Positions 1-5,974 of a stretch of DNA of 6,319 bases are shown piece by piece (positions within the stretch are counted from its first letter, which is position 1; every line of letters starts with the position of its first letter). The stretch is taken from assembly GCA_024643305.1 (NCBI GenBank), contig JAHENE010000033.1, positions 1 to 6,319 on the forward strand, in the 5' to 3' direction. The translations under genes were made by a program, and so were the position numbers. The notes under the pieces are model-generated. The model was not told the DNA's origin. It was given only the letters and a program-made list of their open reading frames with translations, and made no database searches. Source of the stretch: Thiobacillaceae bacterium (GTDB taxonomy: Bacteria; Pseudomonadota; Gammaproteobacteria; Burkholderiales; Thiobacillaceae).

Positions 1-37
1 CATATCCTAGTCCGTCAGATAAGCGGCAGGCGCAGGG

Positions 38-916
38 CTAAAGAGCTTCACAATCGCACAGTTCCTTGCACATCCGTGCAAGGCCTTCAGTCAGCATGGC
101 CAGCCGCGGGTAATCCAGCTTGTCCGGCGTGTCTTCTTCCGCGTGGTAATGCGGATTACGGAAAAAAGCCGTGTCCGTGACCATGAAACCGCGGTAACCC
201 GTACGCCAGAATGAAATATGGTCGCTCCAGGCAATACCTGGAATCCAGCCGAAAGCGGCCGCTGTTTCCAGCAGAAAATCCGAATGCCTGCGAAATGCCC
301 TTTCCGCCCGGCGCATCACATGGCGCGAAGTGATGTTGGAAACAAAGGCGATGAAATTGGCGCGATCAGGATGGAAGTATTTGAACACAGGCGGGTATTC
401 CTGGCTGCCGGGTTCGTCACGGTAATAGCCCAGCATCTCCAGCGAAATCATCAGCCGGATGTTTTCCTTGCGCTTGCGTGCCGCGCGGGCATAGACTTGG
501 CTGCCCATCTCGCCCCAGAAAAAGAACGGCGGTTCCTCGTTTGCAAACGCCACCAGCTTCAGCGTGCGGCCGGGTGCAAAACCCTTCAGCAGCCGCGCAA
601 TCTCGATCAGGGCGGCTACTGCGCTGGCGTTATCATCCGCACCCGGGCTTTTCCACACCGTGTCGTAGTGCGCGCCCACCACAAGACTTTCATCCGGCCA
701 GCGCTGGCCAGGCAGGATTACTTCGATATTGGCACTTTCAACACCCCGCGCCAGGTATGTCTGGCGGGTTACTGCATAGCCCAGGCCGGCGAGTTCGGAT
801 TCGATATAGTTTGCCGCCGCATGCAGTTCGGCTTCGCGATACACGTTGCGCTCGCCAATTTCATCGGCCAGCACCTGCACATGTTTACTGACTTTCCGTT
901 CAAGAAATTCGCTCAT
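38..916 (-). CDS. M28-family zinc metallopeptidase (aminopeptidase-like)
   Basis: This 292-residue protein is a peptidase of family M28, a co-catalytic two-zinc family that mostly releases N-terminal amino acids from peptides. The zinc site is complete by comparison with Vibrio aminopeptidase. His83 and Asp85 lie in a GAHYDT motif, and Asp94 in GADDNAS is the bridging ligand. Glu127 (general base) and Glu128 (zinc ligand) lie in NEEPPFF, Glu160 in SLEMLGYY, and His258 in HYHAEEDTPD. The NEEPPFF and downstream MGS motif mark a subgroup often annotated only as 'M28 family peptidase'. No signal peptide or membrane segment is visible, so it is probably cytoplasmic, and its substrate is unknown. 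The C-terminus carries an odd cluster, Cys283, Cys287 and Cys289. The ATG is preceded by AAGG six bases upstream. The gene begins 69 nt after the phosphorylase and may be co-transcribed with it. Family assignment is secure; specificity is not. Confidence 0.93.
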   Translation of the reverse strand: MSEFLERKVSKHVQVLADEIGERNVYREAELHAAANYIESELAGLGYAVTRQTYLARGVESANIEVILPGQRWPDESLVVGAHYDTVWKSPGADDNASAVAALIEIARLLKGFAPGRTLKLVAFANEEPPFFFWGEMGSQVYARAARKRKENIRLMISLEMLGYYRDEPGSQEYPPVFKYFHPDRANFIAFVSNITSRHVMRRAERAFRRHSDFLLETAAAFGWIPGIAWSDHISFWRTGYRGFMVTDTAFFRNPHYHAEEDTPDKLDYPRLAMLTEGLARMCKELCDCEAL

Positions 917-922
917 GCCCCG

Positions 923-956
923 CCTTGCTGACTGAATGATTCAGCATAGCGCAAGG
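923..956 (-). promoter_or_regulatory. Inverted repeat enclosing the peptidase ribosome-binding site
   Basis: Read on the minus strand, CCTTGC (956-951) can pair with GCAAGG (928-923). Inside it, CTGAA can pair with TTCAG around a three-base loop (944-932). The 3' arm of the outer stem contains the AAGG Shine-Dalgarno sequence of the M28 peptidase gene, so folding would hide it from the ribosome. The inner 13-base element CTGAATCATTCAG is also a DNA palindrome and could instead be a protein-binding site. No U-tract follows, so it is not an intrinsic terminator. The role is inferred from the geometry only. Confidence 0.35.
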
Positions 957-985
957 GCGCTTGAATTCTTATGGCAGGAAGCTGT

Positions 986-2692
986 TCAGCGCAGATAGGC
1001 TTCGACAACATAGCGCCGCATCATGCGATGGGCGGAAAAGAATGACGCGCTCTTGCCGATTGCGCCTTTCATCACGTGAATCCAGCCGGGGCGATCCTCG
1101 TAGTATAGCGGCAGCACCTTGTTTTCAAGCTTGTCGTAGAGTGAATGCGAATCACTATCTTCGATACTGGTGCCGTCTCCGATGGCCCAGCCGTTCACAT
1201 CCTCGATGCAGCCCTCGCTCCACCAGCCGTCGAGGACGCTCAGGCTTGGAATACCATTGAGCGCTGCCTTCATGCCGCTGGTGCCTGAGGCTTCCAGTGG
1301 CGGCAGCGGCGTGTTCAGCCAGACATCCACGCCCGAAACCAGTGCAAGCGCCTTCTCCATGTTGTAGTTGGGCAGATAGGCAATGGCGATGTGAGGGGCG
1401 AGTTCTCGCATGTGCCGGTATAGTTGCTCGATCAGTTGCTTGCCCTGGTAATCATGGGGATGGGCCTTCCCGGCCAGCACCAACTGGAAGGGGTAGTGTT
1501 TTGCAATGGCCTTCAATTTTTCCAAGTCGGCAAAAAGCAGATCGGGCCGCTTGTAGGCCGTCATGCGCCGGGCAAATCCGAGTATCGGTATTTCAGGTTT
1601 GAATGACATACCGGTCTCCGCTGCCACTCGCTCGATGAGTTCGAGCTTGGCCGCGTAATGCGCATCCCAAATCGACTCATCGGGAATGCGGTCAGCGCGA
1701 ATCAGCGCGGCGCTCTCGTGGTACCAGCCGGGCGCATAGGCGGTAAAAAGTTCAGCAAAGCGGGGATGGCACCATGTGCCGGGATGAATACCATTGGTAA
1801 CGGCATGCACCTGGTAGTCAGGGTAGAGTTTTTGCGAGACTTCTGCATGGCGTTTGGCCACGCCGTTCACGAATTCACTTAGAGAAAGCGCTACGTGGGT
1901 AAGATTGAGCTGGTTCTGTCCATTCAGCTTTCGCACAATTCCAAGCTCGGGGCTGTCGCCAAGCGCATGCTCAACCATGTCATAGGGGAACTGGTCATGC
2001 CCGGAGGAAACCGGCGTATGGGTGGTGAACACACACGTTTCCCTTAGTCTGGGAATATCGTAGGCTATTTCGCCAGCATGCACATCCTGCGGCGGGTAGG
2101 CAAAACGCTGCAAAAGGGGCAGGGTCAAAAGCGACGAGTGGCCCTCGTTCATGTGGTATTTGCGGATGCGGAATCCAAGCGCTTCCAGCATGCGCATGCC
2201 GCCAATGCCGAGTACGATTTCCTGCTTCAATCGATAGTTTGCATCGCCGCCATAAAGGTAATGCGTAATTTCGCGATCCTCGGGAGAATTTATCGGCATA
2301 TCCGTATCGAGCAGAATCACGGGCTGCTTGTAGCCCGTGCATCCCTCGACCACATACAGCCAACTACCCAGCCATACCTCGCGGCCATCGATTGGCACCG
2401 CTACTGAAGCCGGCAGGCGCATGGACGAAGACGATGGATCCCAGGTATCGGGGCTTTCGCTCTGGCGGCCTTCAGCATCCAGTGTCTGATGAAAATATCC
2501 CGCTCTGCTTACCAGCGTAACGCCAACCAGCGGCGTCTCAAGGTCTGCTGCGGCACGCACTGTGTCGCCGGCAAGAATGCCCAATCCGCCAGCATAGGTG
2601 GGGATTGCCGGTGCCAGGGCAATTTCCATGGAAAAGTACGCAACGCGCTCTTCCCGTGTCAGGTCACCGATCAAACGAAATTGGGGCAGCAT
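986..2692 (-). CDS. glgP: Short-form alpha-glucan (glycogen/maltodextrin) phosphorylase
   Basis: This is a GT35 phosphorylase, which removes glucose from the non-reducing end of alpha-1,4-glucans using inorganic phosphate and gives glucose-1-phosphate. It is cytoplasmic and PLP-dependent. Visible motifs in order are [10 protein letters not shown] (17-26), [11 protein letters not shown] (33-43), HMNEGHSSL (180-188) and [12 protein letters not shown] (224-235). [13 protein letters not shown] (373-385) follows; its Arg376 and Lys381 match the phosphate-contacting Arg569 and Lys574 of muscle phosphorylase. [14 protein letters not shown] (467-480) carries the PLP lysine, Lys475. At 568 residues it is much shorter than the classical enzyme of about 830. 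It matches the compact 'alpha-glucan family phosphorylase' type, which lacks the long N-terminal regulatory part; no DUF3417 domain is present. An in-frame TAG lies 12 nt before the ATG, so the start cannot lie further upstream. The Shine-Dalgarno is poor. A perfect FNR-type box lies 41 nt upstream. The symbol glgP is used in the broad sense; a maltodextrin role is equally possible. Confidence 0.93.
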   Translation of the reverse strand: MLPQFRLIGDLTREERVAYFSMEIALAPAIPTYAGGLGILAGDTVRAAADLETPLVGVTLVSRAGYFHQTLDAEGRQSESPDTWDPSSSSMRLPASVAVPIDGREVWLGSWLYVVEGCTGYKQPVILLDTDMPINSPEDREITHYLYGGDANYRLKQEIVLGIGGMRMLEALGFRIRKYHMNEGHSSLLTLPLLQRFAYPPQDVHAGEIAYDIPRLRETCVFTTHTPVSSGHDQFPYDMVEHALGDSPELGIVRKLNGQNQLNLTHVALSLSEFVNGVAKRHAEVSQKLYPDYQVHAVTNGIHPGTWCHPRFAELFTAYAPGWYHESAALIRADRIPDESIWDAHYAAKLELIERVAAETGMSFKPEIPILGFARRMTAYKRPDLLFADLEKLKAIAKHYPFQLVLAGKAHPHDYQGKQLIEQLYRHMRELAPHIAIAYLPNYNMEKALALVSGVDVWLNTPLPPLEASGTSGMKAALNGIPSLSVLDGWWSEGCIEDVNGWAIGDGTSIEDSDSHSLYDKLENKVLPLYYEDRPGWIHVMKGAIGKSASFFSAHRMMRRYVVEAYLR

Positions 2693-2733
2693 ATGAAGAG
2701 GCTAAAAGAGTTCAATTCGGACAAGGCATGACA

Positions 2734-2747
2734 TTGATTGCTATCAA
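2734..2747. promoter_or_regulatory. Perfect FNR/Anr-type binding box upstream of the phosphorylase gene
   Basis: The sequence TTGAT-TGCT-ATCAA is an exact match to the FNR consensus TTGAT-N4-ATCAA, a two-fold symmetric site for the oxygen-sensing CRP/FNR family. It lies in the 146-nt gap between the unknown helical protein and the phosphorylase gene, with 41 nt between the box and the phosphorylase ATG. Ten fixed bases are expected about 0.006 times by chance in a window of this size. A classical class II position (-41.5) would put the transcript start near 2699, only a few bases before the ATG, and the -10 region there is poor. Activation is therefore not established; repression or a different start site are possible. 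Confidence 0.55.
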
Positions 2748-2838
2748 GTCAACATGCATGACAAAGCCCCGACAGCCGTCTCTTGCAAACTGTAAAAATC
2801 AGAAAGCTGTTATGAATATAGACAGTCTGGTTCATTTT

Positions 2839-3573
2839 TTAACCTAAAAGCTTTTGCCTCAGTTCAAACAAGGTATCGCCAATCTGGTGGAGGGTGACGG
2901 GCTTGTGCTCGTGCCCGTGCTGTGTGTGTGAAACACGACCCTCGTCGATGCCCAGAAAGCGTATGCCCAGTTCGTCCAGGGCGTTGCGCATTTCCTTCAG
3001 TACCGGGTCCGAGGTGGCAGGGTCGGCCAGCAGGCGGATCACTTCAATGACAGCCTTCAGGTCGCAACGTCCAGTGGACGCTGTGATTAAGGCAAGCGCT
3101 CTCCACAGCGGCAGGCGCTGTGCATGCTTGTGCAAATGCGGGATCTCCAGTCGGCCATGCAGAAGTGCCGCCATCTGTGCGGCATAATGCGCACCGGCAC
3201 TTTCTGACGCAAGCAGCATCATCGGCTCGTGCGCGAGGCGAGCGCCTTGAGCATCGCCGCGATCGATTTCGGCTATCGCCAGCAATGCCAGTCCCCATGC
3301 CGGGCGATGCCCCTGCAACTCTTCATCCAGCCGCTTATCGCCGGTAAGGAACAAATCGGCATACAGGTCGGCCAGCGGCGGCGTTGTCGACCACAGCACA
3401 TGCGCCAGTGGGGTGGTGGGTTCGTGTCCGCGCATCTCGTGCCAGTGCAGTTCGCACAAGTCGCTTAAGGACTGCTGCAAGGCAAGGCGTTTTGCTTCGG
3501 GCATGTACCCGAGCAGACGCTCGGCTTCGAAAGCGATAAGAGACAGTTTTGTCATAACCGGTGTATGGGGCAA
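2839..3573 (-). CDS. Uncharacterised alpha-helical protein with a histidine-rich C-terminal stretch, TTG start
   Basis: I do not recognise this 244-residue protein. It is dominated by amphipathic, Leu/Ala-rich helices, with no signal peptide or membrane span, so it is probably cytoplasmic. Visible details are a WHEMRGHEP segment (44-52), an Ala/Leu-rich helix around 93-103 (GLALLAIAEID), another around 130-142, and a histidine-rich HTQHGHEHK (216-224) just before the last helix. The histidine stretch could bind metal, but that is only suggested by composition. The start is probably TTG: AGGA lies at 3581-3584 with seven bases of spacing. The alternative ATG at 3555 (MTKLSL) has no ribosome-binding site. 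A candidate promoter lies directly upstream. The gene sits 64 nt after the DUF1993 gene and 146 nt before the phosphorylase. Its consistent codon pattern and clean ribosome-binding site make it a real gene; function unknown. Confidence 0.75.
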   Translation of the reverse strand: MPHTPVMTKLSLIAFEAERLLGYMPEAKRLALQQSLSDLCELHWHEMRGHEPTTPLAHVLWSTTPPLADLYADLFLTGDKRLDEELQGHRPAWGLALLAIAEIDRGDAQGARLAHEPMMLLASESAGAHYAAQMAALLHGRLEIPHLHKHAQRLPLWRALALITASTGRCDLKAVIEVIRLLADPATSDPVLKEMRNALDELGIRFLGIDEGRVSHTQHGHEHKPVTLHQIGDTLFELRQKLLG

Positions 3574-3580
3574 GCTCCGT

Positions 3581-3584
3581 TCCT
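3581..3584 (-). promoter_or_regulatory. Ribosome-binding site favouring the TTG start at 3573
   Basis: On the minus strand AGGA is followed by seven bases and then TTG. The in-frame ATG 18 nt further downstream has no purine-rich sequence at a useful distance. This decides the start in favour of TTG, adding six residues (MPHTPV) to the protein. Confidence 0.5.
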
Positions 3585-3591
3585 ATCAACA

Positions 3592-3619
3592 AGTATAGGG
3601 TGCCGGAGACAAAGGCCAA
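3592..3619 (-). promoter_or_regulatory. Candidate sigma-70 promoter for the helical protein gene
   Basis: On the minus strand TTGGCC (3619-3614) resembles a -35 box (4 of 6 bases). TATACT (3597-3592) is a good -10 box (5 of 6), with a 16-base spacer. Transcription would begin near 3585, leaving a very short leader of about 12 nt with the AGGA ribosome-binding sequence at its 5' end. It lies wholly between the DUF1993 stop and the TTG start, which supports separate transcription of the downstream gene. This is a match by eye only. Confidence 0.35.
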
Positions 3620-3637
3620 GGTACCGGGGAAGGGAGC

Positions 3638-4141
3638 TTACTTGCCCAGGTAATCCTTCTTGCCAAGTTCCACTCCGTTGTGGCGCAGCATGTCGTAAGC
3701 CGTGGTGATGTGGAAATAGAAATTGGGCAGCACGCGGTTAAGCAGGTATGGCTGGCCTTTGAAAGTCAGCGTCGTTTCTCCGCGTTTGATGTTGACTTCC
3801 TTTTCCTCGGTGCCGTCGATCTGCGCCGGCGCAAAGCTGTTTACGAACTCAATGGTCTTGTTCACCCGCTCGATCAGCTCGGGAAAAGCCTGCTCGTTGT
3901 TTTCGAACTTGAGCGGCTCGGCTCCGGCCAGGTAAGCGCTGCCATTTTTTGCAGCATCGGTTGCAATATGGATCTGTTTCCAAAACGGAAACATGTCCGG
4001 GTAGAAGCGAAACTGGGTCAGTGCCGCCGGATCGATCTTCTTCTCTTCGCAATGTGCCGCCGCCTTTTCCAGGATTGCGACAAGATTGGTCAGCATGCGG
4101 GTAAACACTGGAACGGAAATCTGATACATCGAGATGGGCAT
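3638..4141 (-). CDS. DUF1993 domain-containing protein
   Basis: This 167-residue protein matches the DUF1993 family over its whole length. The family is thought to adopt a DinB/YfiT-like four-helix bundle, but its reaction is unknown. Recognisable family landmarks are the N-terminal MPISMYQISVPVF, the FYPDMFPFWKQIHIATD segment (about 46-62), a central PAQIDGTEEKEV (about 105-116), and the C-terminal PNFYFHITTAYDMLRHNGVELGKKDYLG (about 139-166). The last is the most conserved part of the family, and its histidines are candidate ligands. The reading frame stays open upstream to an ATG at 4189, but family alignment and a GGAG site (4147-4150) five bases before the ATG at 4141 fix this start. No signal peptide belongs to the mature frame. 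It lies 63 nt after the secreted-protein gene. Neighbours do not reveal a substrate. Confidence 0.9.
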   Translation of the reverse strand: MPISMYQISVPVFTRMLTNLVAILEKAAAHCEEKKIDPAALTQFRFYPDMFPFWKQIHIATDAAKNGSAYLAGAEPLKFENNEQAFPELIERVNKTIEFVNSFAPAQIDGTEEKEVNIKRGETTLTFKGQPYLLNRVLPNFYFHITTAYDMLRHNGVELGKKDYLGK

Positions 4142-4146
4142 AATTG

Positions 4147-4150
4147 CTCC
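4147..4150 (-). promoter_or_regulatory. Ribosome-binding site deciding the DUF1993 start
   Basis: GGAG on the minus strand stands five bases before the ATG at 4141. It separates the true start from the longer open frame beginning at 4189, whose extra 16 residues (MLAMYFFF...) are not part of the family. Confidence 0.7.
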
Positions 4151-4204
4151 GTTAAGACTTGCAAGGAAAAAGAAATACATGGCCAACAAGTTGGCACAAG
4201 GTAG

Positions 4205-4996
4205 TTACCTGTCGCCGCAGCTGATTCTTTCTTCGCTAAAGTGGCGGCGGAAATTGTTCCAGCCGTCGGTCTGCAGGGTCTCGTTGTAATACTGCGTCGC
4301 CGCGTCGTAGTCGTAGCTGCGCGTGGCATTCAGGTCGCGCCTAAGCCACTGGCGAAAAACCATCTTCTGGATATCCGTAGCGCCGCCGCCATTGTTTTCG
4401 ACGTTTTGGCTGATGGTGGCGCAGGTATGCGCCAGGGTCTTGGGCAGTTCGTCGACCATGCGACAGTAGGTCAGGGTGTTTTCCCTGATGCTGTGCAGCC
4501 AGTTGGTGTAACGCCAGCCTTCGCGCCGATCGGGCTCATCTTTTACGACATCCTGGGGCTCGGGCAGTCCGGGCCTGCGCGTGCTCTCGGTCGGCTGGGT
4601 AGACGGCAGGGCATTGATCTCGCGGTCGAGCCTGGCCTTGGCCGCCTCCAACTCATCCCAACTGCTTTCCTGGCGCGCTTGGCAGAACGCCGCAGTATCT
4701 TCCAGCGCTCGCAGATAGGCTTCTATTTCCTCAGTTTTGCCGACGAGTGCGCAATCGCCCTGCTTCATATCGTACACAGGGGGCGGGAGGTTGATCGGGG
4801 TGGCAGTAACGCTCGGGCAGGACAAAACCTCGCCGGGTATTTCAATAATCCGTGGGGGTTCAATAAAAACCGGCCTGGTGACAGGGGCTGGTGGCACAGC
4901 CTGCTGCGCAAGTCCGGTGTCCTCGACGGCAAGCGCAGAGCCGGCATTTAAAAAAACAGCAAAAAGAATCCCTGCGCTTGTTGCGCCTTTGATCAT
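4205..4996 (-). CDS. Secreted (periplasmic) six-cysteine protein of unknown function
   Basis: I do not recognise this 263-residue protein. It begins with a typical Sec signal peptide: MIK, a hydrophobic stretch, then GSALA with likely cleavage after Ala23. No lipobox cysteine follows, so it should be soluble in the periplasm or exported. The mature chain opens with a proline-rich segment (35-75, including PPAPV, EPPR and LPPP). It then has a helical part (about 87-130) and a charged, proline-rich linker (about 131-158). The C-terminal helical part (160-263) is rich in Trp and Tyr. Six cysteines (60, 82, 105, 178, 192, 260) are all in the mature part, an even number compatible with three disulfides. 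The ATG is preceded by AGAAGG with seven bases of spacing. It starts 32 nt after the coiled-coil stress protein gene and is probably co-transcribed with it. Gene reality is well supported; the function is open. Confidence 0.8.
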   Translation of the reverse strand: MIKGATSAGILFAVFLNAGSALAVEDTGLAQQAVPPAPVTRPVFIEPPRIIEIPGEVLSCPSVTATPINLPPPVYDMKQGDCALVGKTEEIEAYLRALEDTAAFCQARQESSWDELEAAKARLDREINALPSTQPTESTRRPGLPEPQDVVKDEPDRREGWRYTNWLHSIRENTLTYCRMVDELPKTLAHTCATISQNVENNGGGATDIQKMVFRQWLRRDLNATRSYDYDAATQYYNETLQTDGWNNFRRHFSEERISCGDR

Positions 4997-5028
4997 GCCG
5001 CTACCTTCTCAAATGCCTGGTGGACAAC

Positions 5029-5319
5029 TTACTTCTGGAAGTGGGTTTTGGCCTTGTCGTAAGCCTCTCGCATGGAAGCCCATGCGCTATCGGCACCGGC
5101 TTTCAACTCTTTCCAGGCATCTTCGCTGCTGGCTTGCACTTCCTTGAGCTTGACTGTGGCGTCATCGCGCTTCTTGCGCAGGTCGTCCATCGTCATTTCG
5201 TAATTGATCTGCATGTCGTTTTTCTTGGCGCGGGCCTTGTCCTCCCACTTGGCGATGTCGTGGTTCCACTCGTCCAGCTTGTTCTTGAGTTGTTCGACGT
5301 ATTCATTGCGGGTGGTCAT
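5029..5319 (-). CDS. Small coiled-coil protein, Sll1863-like stress-response family
   Basis: This 96-residue, highly charged protein is almost entirely helical. Residues 5-62 (from NEYVEQLKNKLDEWN to ATVKLKEVQ) have the heptad character of a coiled coil. The C-terminal part (64-94) repeats a DAWKELK/SAWASMR pattern with Trp69 and Trp80 eleven residues apart, typical of an amphipathic helix. Length and sequence pattern match small proteobacterial proteins named after the cyanobacterial stress protein Sll1863; the molecular role is unknown. There is no signal peptide or membrane span. A strong AGGAG ribosome-binding site (5326-5330) six bases before the ATG suggests high translation. The gene is followed after 32 nt by the secreted six-cysteine protein, so the two likely share a transcript. 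The family name is from memory of similar sequences; the coiled coil is visible directly. Confidence 0.85.
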   Translation of the reverse strand: MTTRNEYVEQLKNKLDEWNHDIAKWEDKARAKKNDMQINYEMTMDDLRKKRDDATVKLKEVQASSEDAWKELKAGADSAWASMREAYDKAKTHFQK

Positions 5320-5325
5320 GTTTTT

Positions 5326-5330
5326 CTCCT
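5326..5330 (-). promoter_or_regulatory. Strong ribosome-binding site of the coiled-coil stress protein
   Basis: AGGAG on the minus strand followed by AAAAAC and the ATG is the best Shine-Dalgarno in the window. It suggests that this small protein is made in quantity. Confidence 0.75.
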
Positions 5331-5367
5331 GGGTTGGTTAAGCGAACGACATGTTTACCTGTATCAC

Positions 5368-5380
5368 ACTATAAGCTTAT
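5368..5380 (-). promoter_or_regulatory. Possible -10 element overlapping a palindrome, upstream of the stress protein
   Basis: On the minus strand TATAGT (5373-5368) matches the -10 consensus at five of six bases. It directly follows and overlaps the perfect ten-base palindrome ATAAGCTTAT (5380-5371). No recognisable -35 box is found at 16-18 bases, so any promoter would depend on an activator or an alternative sigma factor. It is the only reasonable -10 in the gap before the stress protein, with about 45 nt from it to the ATG. Confidence 0.25.
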
Positions 5381-5556
5381 GAAAAAAATCCGTCTTTTAC
5401 GAATTGCGGCCACAGTTGTCCCATATCAACCTCATCAGCAACGTGCAGCCAGTCTGCTATTTGAGCAAGCCGTGCTTTAGTCAGGCCGTTTTTCAGGCCA
5501 ATTGAATTTGGCAGGGATGTCCTTGCCCCAGATGTCCAGACAAGGGTAACTCTCAC
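5377..5556 (-). other. Short open frame overlapping the end of the second lipoprotein gene, possible gene remnant
   Basis: One frame stays open from a GTG at 5556 through the last part of the lipoprotein gene (in another frame) and on across most of the gap to a TAA at 5377-5379, a possible 59 residues. The part beyond the lipoprotein stop reads as a plausible protein tail with amphipathic character: KARLAQIADWLHVADEV, then DMGQLWPQFVKDGFFS. There is no ribosome-binding site at a proper distance from any start. It could be a decayed gene end, an older C-terminus of the lipoprotein in another frame, or chance. I recognise no family. Confidence 0.2.
5382..5405 (-). terminator. Possible weak intrinsic terminator after the lipoprotein pair
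   Basis: On the minus strand AATTCGT (5405-5399), a five-base loop AAAAG, and ACGGATT (5393-5387) can form a seven-pair stem with one G-U pair, followed at once by five more T residues. It lies about 70 nt past the stop of the second lipoprotein gene and before the stress protein gene, where a terminator would be expected. The stem is AT-rich and weak, so efficiency is doubtful. Confidence 0.35.
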
Positions 5557-5962
5557 CCCCTTGGCTGTTTACTCCGCCTGCATAGTGCGGGCACGCCTTG
5601 GTTTCCAGCGTGGCAAAAGCAACGACTCCATTGGGGTCGAACCGGATGATCAGGCGCCGGTAATACGCACCTTCCACAAGGACGCCGCCAGCCCCGCTGC
5701 CAGCAGCCATGACAAATGCCACGCCACCCTGGCTTTTGCCGTAGCCATACACCACCCAGCTGTCATCAATTGCAACGGCATCCGGTTCGCCCAATCTCAT
5801 GAACACATCCTCACGTGTGGTTTTTCTCTCTTGGATGAAGGCCGGTACCATGTCTGCCACGTTTTCGCGTGTGCCAAGCGAGTGGGGCGGAATCGGCACC
5901 GGGCAGGCCGTCAGCAGCAAGGTAGCCATCAGGATGGCAAGGGCAGTCTGGCAGGCGCGCAT
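5477..5962 (-). CDS. BamE/SmpA-like outer-membrane lipoprotein (second of a tandem pair)
   Basis: This 161-residue lipoprotein has an N-terminal signal with lipobox LTAC, putting the lipidated residue at Cys20. Pro at +2, not Asp, argues for sorting to the outer membrane. The mature part has the hallmark of the SmpA/OmlA fold: a helix with KTTREDVFMRLGEP (47-60), a WVVYGYGK strand (69-76) and a final strand pair RLIIRFDPNGVVAFATLE (103-120). A glycine- and alanine-rich hydrophobic insert (81-97, VAFVMAAGSGAGG) sits between the strands. A C-terminal extension to residue 161 contains Cys124 and Cys141, which could form a disulfide. True BamE is a small BAM-complex subunit; this protein shares the fold but I would not call it bamE. 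The ATG is 12 nt after the upstream paralogue, with a modest GGA site, implying one transcript. Function within the family is unknown. Confidence 0.82.
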   Translation of the reverse strand: MRACQTALAILMATLLLTACPVPIPPHSLGTRENVADMVPAFIQERKTTREDVFMRLGEPDAVAIDDSWVVYGYGKSQGGVAFVMAAGSGAGGVLVEGAYYRRLIIRFDPNGVVAFATLETKACPHYAGGVNSQGGESYPCLDIWGKDIPAKFNWPEKRPD

Positions 5963-5974
5963 GATGCTGTCCGC

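Noticed and set aside
1..37. Sequence beyond the peptidase stop as a terminator
   Set aside because: No stable stem followed by a T-run can be seen in the 37 bases available.
218..931. Long plus-strand open frame opposite the M28 peptidase gene
   Set aside because: It is the antisense shadow of a gene with a complete zinc site; its translation shows no family motif.
2747..2752. TTGACT on the minus strand as a -35 box overlapping the FNR-type site
   Set aside because: No acceptable -10 hexamer lies 16-18 bases downstream.
2815..2820. TATATT on the minus strand as a -10 box for the phosphorylase gene
   Set aside because: The best -35 at 16 bases is TTAAAA inside an A-run; the match is too common in such AT-rich sequence to report as a feature.
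4142..4189. Longer N-terminus for the DUF1993 protein (MLAMYFFFLASLNGAI), which looks a little like a signal peptide
   Set aside because: The family begins at MPISMYQ, and a GGAG site stands five bases before that ATG.
4182..4195. Hairpin GCCAA-CAAG-TTGGC followed on the minus strand by a T-rich stretch
   Set aside because: The stem is only five pairs and the T-run starts several bases later and is interrupted, so I do not call a terminator.
4241..4951. Long plus-strand open frame opposite the secreted six-cysteine protein
   Set aside because: The minus-strand frame has a signal peptide and a good ribosome-binding site; the plus-strand frame has neither and fits the low stop frequency of GC-rich antisense.
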